This document shows positions 36,147-44,459 of a stretch of 64,000 nucleotides of DNA, one piece after another. The notes beneath the pieces were generated by a model. That model searched no databases. It saw only the letters and a program-made list of their open reading frames with translations, and had not been told where the DNA came from. The stretch is from Rivularia sp. PCC 7116. GTDB lineage: Bacteria; Cyanobacteriota; Cyanobacteriia; Cyanobacteriales; Nostocaceae. The stretch covers positions 8,527,001-8,591,000 of the forward strand of contig NC_019678.1 in the NCBI RefSeq assembly GCF_000316665.1, given 5' to 3'. A program made the position numbers and the translations under genes. Every line of letters starts with the position of its first letter. The first letter of the stretch is position 1.

Positions 36147-37586
36147 ATGTTCCAACTTATAGATGTATTCTGGGCTTATACTCTAATTGCTATTTTAATT
36201 CTTGTCGGACGTTTTATCAGACAGCGTGTAGGTATATTGAAATCTTTGTTCATACCTAGTTCGGTTGTTGCGGGTGTAGTTGCTTTATTATTGGGACCAA
36301 GTGCTTTAGGTGCTGTTATCAAAAATACCGTTGCTGCCGATTCGACTTTGGTAAACGGGATTTTCCCCGAAGCTATTTTAACAGTATGGTCAAAGTCTCC
36401 TGGAATTTTTATTAATATTGTATTTGCTACTTTATTTCTGGGACAAATAATTCCCGGTTGGCGGACTATTTGGCAGCAAGCTTCACCTCAAGCGGCTTTT
36501 GGTCAAATATTAGGGTGGGGACAATACGTTATAGGTTTGATACTAGGAATTACAGTATTAACTCCTATTTTTCAATTACCTCCCATCGCAGCTTCTTTAA
36601 TTGAAGTTGCTTTTGAAGGGGGACACGGTACATCGGCGGGGATGGCTGATACTTTTCAAGAATTGGGTTTTCCGGAAGCTGCGGATCTATCTTTAACTTT
36701 AGCAACTATCGGGCTGGTTTCTGGGATTATCATTGGTACCTGGTTGATAGATTGGGGAAGACGCACCGGAAGAATTCAATTACAGCCTCACGATGATATT
36801 AGTTCGGAAATTGACCAAAATAGCATTCATGTAAATACGGAAGAACATCCAACCACTACAGCAGCTAGAGATAGATTATTTAAAGATTTACTAATTGACC
36901 CGATATCGCTAAACTTTGGTTTTGTAGGATTAGCTGTTGCAATTGGTTGGTTAATTTTACAAGTTTTAGGATTTGTAGAATCAATTACCTGGGGAAGTGG
37001 AGACGGATTAAAGTTAATTGCTTTTGTACCTTTGTTTCCAATGGCTTTAATTGGGGGAATTTTGGTGCAGTTGCTGTTAGTTAAGACAAATCGCAGCTAT
37101 ATGGTTAGCCGCCCTTTAATGGAGCGGATTGGCGGCTTGGCTTTGGATGTGACTATTGTCACGGCACTGGCTAGCATTTCTCTTACGGCTTTGGGTGCAA
37201 ATTTAGTTCCTTTATTAATTTTGGCTGTTGGCGGTATCGTTTGGAATGTTTGCGTATACGTGTTTTTAGCGCCGCGCTTAATTCCTTTTTTCCCGAATGA
37301 AAGGGGTTTGGGCGATTTAGGGCAATCGATGGGAGTTACCGCTACTGGTATCTTATTGTTGCGGATGGTCGATCCCGATAACCGTACAGGTGCTTTTGAA
37401 TGTTTTGCTTATAAGCAGTTATTATTTGAACCAATTTTAGGAGGAGGGTTATTTACTGCTGCTGCTCCTGCTTTAATTGCTAGATATGGTTCAATTCCGA
37501 TGTTGTTATTTACATCTGTAATTTTGGCTTTCTGGTTAATATTTGGGTTTTGGAATTGCAAGCAGTTGAGGAAGAGTAATGGGTAA
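36147..37586 (+). CDS. gltS: Sodium/glutamate symporter (GltS family)
   Basis: 479-residue membrane carrier of the glutamate:Na+ symporter family, with about 11 hydrophobic segments. Family blocks: LIPSSVVAG-like FIPSSVVAGVVALLLGPSALG near the N-terminus, the loop EVAFEGGHGTSAGMADTFQELGF (residues about 151-173) that forms one reentrant region, and GLALDVTIVTALASISL in the second half. The hydrophilic linker 205-250 is longer than in E. coli GltS. Its last codons and stop codon lie in the first unit of an STRR. Divergent from the pentapeptide-repeat gene. Confidence 0.88.
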   Translation: MFQLIDVFWAYTLIAILILVGRFIRQRVGILKSLFIPSSVVAGVVALLLGPSALGAVIKNTVAADSTLVNGIFPEAILTVWSKSPGIFINIVFATLFLGQIIPGWRTIWQQASPQAAFGQILGWGQYVIGLILGITVLTPIFQLPPIAASLIEVAFEGGHGTSAGMADTFQELGFPEAADLSLTLATIGLVSGIIIGTWLIDWGRRTGRIQLQPHDDISSEIDQNSIHVNTEEHPTTTAARDRLFKDLLIDPISLNFGFVGLAVAIGWLILQVLGFVESITWGSGDGLKLIAFVPLFPMALIGGILVQLLLVKTNRSYMVSRPLMERIGGLALDVTIVTALASISLTALGANLVPLLILAVGGIVWNVCVYVFLAPRLIPFFPNERGLGDLGQSMGVTATGILLLRMVDPDNRTGAFECFAYKQLLFEPILGGGLFTAAAPALIARYGSIPMLLFTSVILAFWLIFGFWNCKQLRKSNG

Positions 37587-37608
37587 TTGGTAATTGGTAA
37601 TTGGTAAT
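37582..37608. repeat. STRR heptamer GGTAATT x4
   Basis: Nearly four tandem units of GGTAATT start inside the last gltS codons and continue into the spacer. Confidence 0.85.
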
Positions 37609-37646
37609 AAATAACTATCGAAACCTTCAAAATATAGAAAGATATT

Positions 37647-40283
37647 TTACTGCTGGGGAACTCTAACGAATTTACAATTATCTGGTGTCTTCGCGTCGCA
37701 TTTTACTTGAACTAAAACCCCGATTTCAGACTCGTTTTCGCGGGTAATCTTGCGATCGCCGTTTTCAAATTCTACTTTTCCTGCTGCACCCGGAGCAAAG
37801 AAATCGGGTTGGGATAAAACTTGTTTCAATCTTTGGCGAGTTGGATTGTTGCCCATACGTTTCAAACCTTCAACAATTACCATAGTTGCATCGTATGACA
37901 TAGCAGCACGTCCATTAATTTCGGCTTTCCAAAGTGTTGAAGCATCTCTTTCAAATTTACCGGGATTAATTTCGTTTCTATGCCAGTAAAAACCAGCAAC
38001 AACATTTTCAGCAGATTTTTTCAGAATTTTATCGCTGTATATCGTCGTACCACCTAACAAAAATAATTTATTCGGATTGTTGTTATTGAGGTAAAACAGT
38101 TCTAAAGCCTTATCGATAGTATTTTGATTAATTTCAGGTAAAAAAAGCATTACTTCCGCTTTCTTATCGATGGCAGAATATAAACATTTTCTGGCTCTAA
38201 AGTTACCGTTAAGTTCGCATTTAGAAACAACTTCACCGCCTTTTGATTCTAAATCATTTTTAAATTTATCGTAGGTAGACTTACTCCATTCGCGATTGAC
38301 GTAAACTATGGCGGCTTTTCTGTAACCTTTAACATCAACCATATAGTCAACTAACTCTTCAACAGCTGTTGGAGGTACGCGAAATACCCATTCGCTAAAA
38401 TCAAATCCTTTTTGATTAATTTCTGATTTTCTTAAAGCGTTACTAGTAGGAGAAACAGCTACAATTTTACCGTCGTATATTTTACCTGCTTGTAGAGTTG
38501 AACTGCTAGAATAATGACCTGCTACTGCTAAAATCTCTTGGTTTTTCACCAATTTTTGGGCAACATTCTCAACGACAGATTTGTTGTCTTTATCATCAAC
38601 TATCATTACCTGCAATAATCTGCCATTAATTCCACCTTTACAGTTAATTTCATTTTGAGCTTGGGCTACTCCTCGCAATAAATCCCTAGCAATATGAGAT
38701 TCAGCACTAATAGGAACGGGAACGGCTATTTTTAGTATTTTATTACTAGGATTATTATTGGTATTATTTGACGGCTCACAAGTATTCAAATTTGATTTTA
38801 AACTGTTGGGAATGGGAAGAAGATTAATTCTAGATAACTGCTCTGTAACTGCATTATTTAAATAAATTAATGTTTCTGGGTCGTTAGGTTTTTCATTTAA
38901 AGACTTCTTGAAATGTTTAGCCGCTTCAATAAAATTTTTATTTGCAAAAGCTCCAACCCCAGAATCTTTATGAGGAGTGGGAATAGAATCGAGACGAATT
39001 AATATTTTTTCTCCCCAACTAAAGTTATCACCTAAGTCTTGTAGAGTTTCTAAAGATTTTATGCCTGAGTTTGTATTTGTTTTACTAGTAGCTGATATTG
39101 TTTGTGAAGAGATATTATTATTAGCTTGCGAAAGACTTTCACGAATGTAATTACCAGCAAAAATAAGCGCGATTGCAACTCCACCTACAACGATTTTTTT
39201 AACATTTTTTATCGAAGATTCAGCCCACAGCAAAGGACGTGCTGCCGGATTTTGACAAATTACAGGCAACCAAGAAGCACAGGGGAAATTATCTTCCATC
39301 CATTCGAGACGCTGACGGGCATTTCTTACGGCTACATATAAAGAATGCCCTTGAGAAAAATCTTCTAAAAAGTATTTTAAAAATTGTCTTGCTACCTCAT
39401 CAGGTACCGGCTCGCGCATAACAATCATTTGCGGAACTCCTATACCCCGCAATTCATCGGCTAAACCCAAGCCATCGCAAGAATTAAAAATTGCTAATTT
39501 TAAACCATTTCTAACGGCAGTTCTTAAAGTATTTCTTAACCTATTGAGCGAAATGCTCTCGCTGTTGTTTATTTGAATTTGCCCGGTTTTACATTCTTCT
39601 CCAGAAGAACTATGTCCCGCAAAAAATAAAATATCCCAATGTTGTTTCCACAAACTTTCACTTAATTCACTTCGTTGGGGCTGTTCCAACCAAGTAACTT
39701 TGGCTCCCCGACGGCTTAATGTGGCAATTAATTCTCTATCTGAAGTCAAATCTAATCCTTCACTGTCCCCGAAAATAGCCAAAATTTTAACGGGACGCTT
39801 TAAAGGTTCTGTAGGGGGTGCATAATCGGCACTTAAGGCAAATTCAGCATGAGGACGGTTATCAAATAATTGCCATAAGTGCCAAGGAAGCTTTTTTAGA
39901 TAAATATTATGAGTATCAATAATTACTCTAATAAATTCATCTGGCTGCGTTTTTTCTTCTATACTGACTCTTAATTCTCTCCAGGAAAGTTGAGATAACC
40001 ACTCATTTAAATAGTTCTCAAATATATTCCTAGCTTGATTTTCATCTTCGATTATCGAAACACGAGTCACTTGAGCGGAAGGAACATCGATTTGTCTAAT
40101 ATTTTCACCCAAATCTCGGTATTTATCTTGCCATTCTTGGTACAAGCGAGGGATTTCCGGTGCGGGAGGAAGAGTAACTCGATTTCTAAAATGTATGCGT
40201 CCGTCTTCGCCTATTCCGAGTCTTACAGGAAAACCTTGCTCAAAACTACCTTCGTCAATATTCAGTACAACCAACTTGTTCAT
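37647..40283 (-). CDS. CHAT protease fused to a membrane-anchored periplasmic ligand-binding domain
   Basis: 878 residues. An N-terminal region (1-160) is followed by a CHAT caspase-like domain with catalytic His224 (FFAGHSSSGE) and Cys269 (FNSCDGLGLA). The GVPQMIVMREPVPDEVA and SLYVAVRNARQRLE blocks are typical CHAT. One membrane helix covers 362-380, flanked by Lys on the N side, so CHAT should be cytoplasmic and the rest outside. A TPR-like segment lies at about 443-475, then a type I periplasmic-binding fold (Leu/Ile/Val-binding type) at 515-878 (AVPVPISAESHIARDLLRGV, VAGHYSSSSTLQAGKI). The plan suggests a ligand-triggered protease. It ends a module with a sigma-like protein and DUF1822, with 250 bases and a hairpin before it. 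Confidence 0.85.
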   Translation of the reverse strand: MNKLVVLNIDEGSFEQGFPVRLGIGEDGRIHFRNRVTLPPAPEIPRLYQEWQDKYRDLGENIRQIDVPSAQVTRVSIIEDENQARNIFENYLNEWLSQLSWRELRVSIEEKTQPDEFIRVIIDTHNIYLKKLPWHLWQLFDNRPHAEFALSADYAPPTEPLKRPVKILAIFGDSEGLDLTSDRELIATLSRRGAKVTWLEQPQRSELSESLWKQHWDILFFAGHSSSGEECKTGQIQINNSESISLNRLRNTLRTAVRNGLKLAIFNSCDGLGLADELRGIGVPQMIVMREPVPDEVARQFLKYFLEDFSQGHSLYVAVRNARQRLEWMEDNFPCASWLPVICQNPAARPLLWAESSIKNVKKIVVGGVAIALIFAGNYIRESLSQANNNISSQTISATSKTNTNSGIKSLETLQDLGDNFSWGEKILIRLDSIPTPHKDSGVGAFANKNFIEAAKHFKKSLNEKPNDPETLIYLNNAVTEQLSRINLLPIPNSLKSNLNTCEPSNNTNNNPSNKILKIAVPVPISAESHIARDLLRGVAQAQNEINCKGGINGRLLQVMIVDDKDNKSVVENVAQKLVKNQEILAVAGHYSSSSTLQAGKIYDGKIVAVSPTSNALRKSEINQKGFDFSEWVFRVPPTAVEELVDYMVDVKGYRKAAIVYVNREWSKSTYDKFKNDLESKGGEVVSKCELNGNFRARKCLYSAIDKKAEVMLFLPEINQNTIDKALELFYLNNNNPNKLFLLGGTTIYSDKILKKSAENVVAGFYWHRNEINPGKFERDASTLWKAEINGRAAMSYDATMVIVEGLKRMGNNPTRQRLKQVLSQPDFFAPGAAGKVEFENGDRKITRENESEIGVLVQVKCDAKTPDNCKFVRVPQQ

Positions 40284-40421
40284 GACGGTTTATAAGTAAT
40301 GGTTTTTTAAAGCCTTAGTCTCATTTTATAATAGTAATTATACGGATTGAATAGATAATTAAGGCAAATGTTTCTATTTCTGATACAAATTACAGAAAAC
40401 TGCATTACTTTCTAACAAATA

Positions 40422-40447
40422 TAGAGACGCGAACTATCGCGTCTCTA
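40422..40447 (-). terminator. Strong hairpin between DUF1822 and CHAT genes
   Basis: TAGAGACGCGA and TCGCGTCTCTA form a perfect 11-bp stem with a 4-base loop. The leftward transcript continues TATTTGTTAG, a weak T run, so it may be a leaky terminator or attenuator lowering CHAT expression. Its GAGAC core resembles the terminators at 25162 and 32696. Confidence 0.5.
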
Positions 40448-40533
40448 GGAAAATAAAATATTAATTAAGATTAGTGTCTCACATGACATTTATTTTGGAG
40501 AATAAAAATCGTTAAGTACAAATATGTAAATAA

Positions 40534-41628
40534 CTAAATCACAAAACTTTCTGTAATACTAGCATTATCCAAAGCTAGTTTAATGTTAAATTTATCACCT
40601 AACTCGGCAGTAAATTTAAACTGAATGTAATTATCTTTGTTTCTAGAAGTAACTGTAAAAAACGAGTTTCCTGTTGCGTCTAATCCACTTAACTGCAATG
40701 CTTGAGGAAGATAATTTGTGTCATAACCGGGATAAACTCTAACTAGAATTGCCATGCTTCCATCTGGCTTGGGTAAAATTGCTACCATTAAAGCAATAGC
40801 ATTCTCACCGAAATGCATTCCCAAATCCACAGCTTTTCTAATAGCACCATTGGGGTTTTCTGGATTGATTTCCCAAAGTAGCTCGGCGGCTTTCCAGCGA
40901 ATTTCTTCGTTAGAGGTATTTTTTACTAGGTGAATTAAAGCTTTTTCGGAATCTAAATCAACTTTATTTATCTCATTTTGAGTAACGTACAACTGCTCCA
41001 CTGCATCTTCAATTTTTTGATAATTATCATTATTAGAAGAAATATCCGCAAACACAAACATAGGATTGATTGCTTGTCTACCGATGATTGCTTCAATACT
41101 TTTCCAGCCTTCATCAACAATATTTTCTAACCATTGACTTAGCTGAACCAGATGATCGTTAGAATGCAGCGCTACAAATAAATCATCTAAGGATTGCAAT
41201 TGTTTAATATCGAGTTTTGTGCTGCTGACTTGTGGTACAAACCCCAATAAGGTTGCCCGCTTATAAGATTGATCGAGCTGTACCACAACATAACCAATGC
41301 GATTATTCCAAATATCTTTAGGAAAATAACAAGTATCTTCAGAATCTAATATCGGACGACATTCTAAATGTCCTTTTCCCGGCAAGTTTAAGTCAGCAAT
41401 ATTGGTACTTACTCTCGCAACAGCATTCCAACTATGACTTTGTTGTAATGAAGTCGATACATCCAACATTTGTAAATAGTTGTTAGTTGCCAATACAGCT
41501 AAAGTATTATGGTAAACTTGCAAAGATTTTTCCGAATCGGATTGTTCTCCAGCAAATTGCTTTGCTTTTTTTCTATTTGATTCTGTAATAGGAATGGAAA
41601 TAGTTAGCTGCTGTGTCGAGATATTCAT
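40534..41628 (-). CDS. DUF1822 family protein
   Basis: 364-residue DUF1822 protein, a family essentially known from cyanobacteria and without assigned function. Family features are NTLAVLATNNYLQMLDVSTSLQQSHSWN near the N-terminus (as a block at residues about 40-67), the LPGKGHLECRPIL turn, and a C-terminal beta-rich part with LVRVYPGYDTNYLPQALQL. No membrane helix or signal peptide is seen. The start is 34 bases after the sigma-like gene, and a CHAT gene follows; DUF1822 genes are recurrently beside CHAT and sigma-like genes in cyanobacteria as I recall, so it may be an adaptor or substrate of the protease (inference). Confidence 0.85.
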   Translation of the reverse strand: MNISTQQLTISIPITESNRKKAKQFAGEQSDSEKSLQVYHNTLAVLATNNYLQMLDVSTSLQQSHSWNAVARVSTNIADLNLPGKGHLECRPILDSEDTCYFPKDIWNNRIGYVVVQLDQSYKRATLLGFVPQVSSTKLDIKQLQSLDDLFVALHSNDHLVQLSQWLENIVDEGWKSIEAIIGRQAINPMFVFADISSNNDNYQKIEDAVEQLYVTQNEINKVDLDSEKALIHLVKNTSNEEIRWKAAELLWEINPENPNGAIRKAVDLGMHFGENAIALMVAILPKPDGSMAILVRVYPGYDTNYLPQALQLSGLDATGNSFFTVTSRNKDNYIQFKFTAELGDKFNIKLALDNASITESFVI

Positions 41629-41662
41629 GAGTAAATACCGTAGTTAATCAATAATATTTTTG

Positions 41663-42310
41663 CTAAGTGTCTATATATCCTTGCGCTCTGCCGAAAGCTA
41701 ACAGACAAGGAAGACATTTGTGGTTGTAGAAATGATTGAGAGTGCTTTCTCTCTTACCAAACTTTTCGGCTAATTCCCGCCAAGTTTTTTCATTCGGTGG
41801 TAATTTATGTTTAAACAATTCCTGACAGTTAATATGCGGGGATGAGCGCACGTGCAGACGGCGTAATTCACTACCCTGGGTTTCAATCCATTCTAAAGTT
41901 TCTTCTAAAATGGGTTGCGGTTTGTCAGCAGCAGGTATATTATCTACCGGATCTTTAAAGTTTAATTCGTTATCTTCTGACTTATGTACCCTGCTATTAT
42001 TTTCTTCAGCTATTTCTCGATGAATATCCAAAATTCTAAATTTTAGATAAGCGTTGAACCAGGTAATTACATTCGCTTGAGATGGATCGTATTTGTGAAT
42101 ATTTTTACAAAACCAAAACCAAGTTTTCTGCAACGCATCTTCATAATATTCGGGGATAATATCACCACCCAACCAAATTTTTCCCGACTTCTGCATCTGA
42201 AAAATCAGTTTGTTTAACAACTGCTGCCGCTTCAAACTACCGCGAGGATGCCCAGAAACTTCTGTCGCTAATTGATTAAGATGCTCGTTTAAACTCTCAG
42301 AATATGCCAT
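41663..42310 (-). CDS. Sigma-70 family-like regulator
   Basis: 215 residues from the ATG at 42310; the frame stays open upstream to 42403, but that leader is Arg/Ser-rich and not conserved-looking. The sigma region 2-like part is YYEDALQKTWFWFCKNIHKYDP...VITWFNAYLKFRILDIHRE. The region 4-like helix-turn-helix is WRELAEKFGKRESTLNHFYNHKCLPCLLAF, with two cysteines. The -10-melting aromatic pattern is unusual, so it may not be a standard sigma factor. As first gene of a sigma-DUF1822-CHAT unit it could control the unit itself or a dedicated regulon. Confidence 0.75.
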   Translation of the reverse strand: MAYSESLNEHLNQLATEVSGHPRGSLKRQQLLNKLIFQMQKSGKIWLGGDIIPEYYEDALQKTWFWFCKNIHKYDPSQANVITWFNAYLKFRILDIHREIAEENNSRVHKSEDNELNFKDPVDNIPAADKPQPILEETLEWIETQGSELRRLHVRSSPHINCQELFKHKLPPNEKTWRELAEKFGKRESTLNHFYNHKCLPCLLAFGRAQGYIDT

Positions 42311-42564
42311 ATGCGTAATGCTAATATATAACTGAAAAACGATTGATATATCGGACTTTGCTCTCGCACGGTTGCTCCTGCAATGAGTTTGAATTTTCCA
42401 CATTGTGAGATTTTCAGGCGTAATCCAAAAAACCGCTTATATCTTTACAAAACTTTACATTTTTAGCGAAAGATTGCAATTCAGTTTTCTGTAAAGATGT
42501 TGTATTAAGGAAGACAATTGTTTTTTGTAATTAAACATCCAGCCTTCTTCTCTCTTGCTTCGTT

Positions 42565-44364
42565 TTACTTTTGACAGCGATAAAGTTGATAGGGAATGCC
42601 GATTCGATAATGTTGATTTTTATCAACATTGCAAGATAATGATTGATAAGCGGTAATTTGCTTGGGATAATCGCGTTTTAGTCTTCCGGGGGCAATTATC
42701 CACAAATTTAGTTGAGCAATATTTTGATTTGGTAATTCAGCTAGCTTTTCAAAAACAGCTTGAAAACCAGAAGTTTGGTTGAAAAAAGCAAAGTTAGATA
42801 AGGTTGAATTTTCTGGATTTTTGTTTATATTAAAATTCTTAACTTCTGTTTCTAAAGCCAAAGCAAAACTTAAGCCTAAGGCAACATCTTGATAATTTCG
42901 GTATGCCATTACAGCCATTACAGGAACAGTAGGCTCTTGATAAATATTTTGTGCGACTTGCTGGGGTAGATATGGTTTTTGGAAACCTAAATTATTGACA
43001 ACAACAATACAGCCGATAAAACCAACCAATAAAACAATTATTAATTGGCGATTTTTTCCCGTAACTTTGAAGATATCTGCCGAGGGAGTATGTTGCTTGG
43101 AAAAATCTTGAGAAAGAAAGTTGTTATTGGTAACTAAACTGGCTGCAATCAAAGCGCTGAAACTGGGGTAATAGATAAAATTGTAGCGGGGTGCGACTGT
43201 GATATCTTTACCGAGTATGTAAGAAATCGCAAATATTTCTAACAATACTAAAGTTGTGAAAATTAATAAAGTTAGAGTAGCTAAATAAGTTTTGGGTTCT
43301 TGTAATAATAATTTAATCCCTTTAAATACTTTCCATCCCAACCAACCCGCAAATAATAGCATTAGCAAACCTGAAATGATTGCGATCGCTAAAGGCTGTC
43401 CTTCTACGGGTAGCATAATTATCATGACAACCCAACTCATCAAAGTTTGATAAAGCGGCTCAATATGCTCAGGTGTAGGTAACCAACTGGTTTCGGAGCG
43501 GTTTAAATGGTTTTGCATTACCCCAAACCAAGGAATCAAGCCGATTAAAACGGCAGTAGAAGACAAAATCAATGCTGTAAATAATTTTCGTAAAAATATT
43601 TTATTGCTGTAAAAACCTTTCAAAAGCTGGGATTTTTCTGGCGATTCTGTATTTCGCGGCAAGAAAAATAAACATATGAGCAGTAACAAAGTCGCAATTT
43701 GAGCCAAAAAGTTAAAGATGCTGAAATAATGAATATAAATACTGATAATATTAATAATTATCCAAGTCAGCCAAAGCCAAACTCGAATTTGCTGGCGTTG
43801 AAAAATATCTTGCTGAATTTGTATAAGCGCCAACAAACATAGACTTATCGTCAGCATCGGTAAAGTATAGTGTCGTGCTTCTTGGGATAAATAAACTGCA
43901 AAAGGAGAGACAGCAACAAAAGCAGCACCCATTAATCCAGCTTTGCGAGAAAAAGCCAATCGGTTGAGAAAATAAATCGCTGCAACCAAAGCAACACCAA
44001 ACCATACAGCAGGCGATCGCAACTTATTTACGAAGTTTTCAGTTAAGGGAGTCATCCATCCTAAAACCTTATACATGCCGCAAAAAAATAGCGGCGGGTG
44101 AGTGGATTCCCTAGCGATATTTTGAGCAATAGTCGAACAACTGACTCCAGATTGATAGCTAAAAATATTTTGTAAACTTTCCAAAGGAAATACTACATCC
44201 AAAGGAATAAAACTATAATTTTTACCTAAACTAAAGATGGCAGTGATTACTTCATCCATCCATAAAGGTTTTAGTTCTAAATTCCAAAAACGCAGAAAAA
44301 TCGCCAGCGAAATAGAAAAAGTTAAACCTAAATAATGTAAATTGAGCTTCCGATTTGTCATCAT
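42565..44364 (-). CDS. GT-C glycosyltransferase (family 39-like)
   Basis: 599-residue membrane protein with about 11-12 helices and the architecture of dolichyl/polyprenyl-phosphate-dependent glycosyltransferases. The first lumenal loop has the acidic motif PLWMDEVITA (Asp-Glu, near 36-37), and ESTHPPLFF gives a second conserved His-Pro-Pro. A soluble domain of about 150 residues at the C-terminus follows the last helix. It would glycosylate a lipid or protein at the periplasmic face; the substrate is unknown. It is transcribed leftward and faces away from the helicase gene, sharing the short divergent region 44365-44459. Confidence 0.85.
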   Translation of the reverse strand: MMTNRKLNLHYLGLTFSISLAIFLRFWNLELKPLWMDEVITAIFSLGKNYSFIPLDVVFPLESLQNIFSYQSGVSCSTIAQNIARESTHPPLFFCGMYKVLGWMTPLTENFVNKLRSPAVWFGVALVAAIYFLNRLAFSRKAGLMGAAFVAVSPFAVYLSQEARHYTLPMLTISLCLLALIQIQQDIFQRQQIRVWLWLTWIIINIISIYIHYFSIFNFLAQIATLLLLICLFFLPRNTESPEKSQLLKGFYSNKIFLRKLFTALILSSTAVLIGLIPWFGVMQNHLNRSETSWLPTPEHIEPLYQTLMSWVVMIIMLPVEGQPLAIAIISGLLMLLFAGWLGWKVFKGIKLLLQEPKTYLATLTLLIFTTLVLLEIFAISYILGKDITVAPRYNFIYYPSFSALIAASLVTNNNFLSQDFSKQHTPSADIFKVTGKNRQLIIVLLVGFIGCIVVVNNLGFQKPYLPQQVAQNIYQEPTVPVMAVMAYRNYQDVALGLSFALALETEVKNFNINKNPENSTLSNFAFFNQTSGFQAVFEKLAELPNQNIAQLNLWIIAPGRLKRDYPKQITAYQSLSCNVDKNQHYRIGIPYQLYRCQK

Positions 44365-44459
44365 TGAATTATTAGCTAATTGAGGAGATAAATAGATAAA
44401 CTCAAACCCAACCCCAACGTTTATTTTTAATATAGAAAATTTACAGTTTAACTTCCCAC

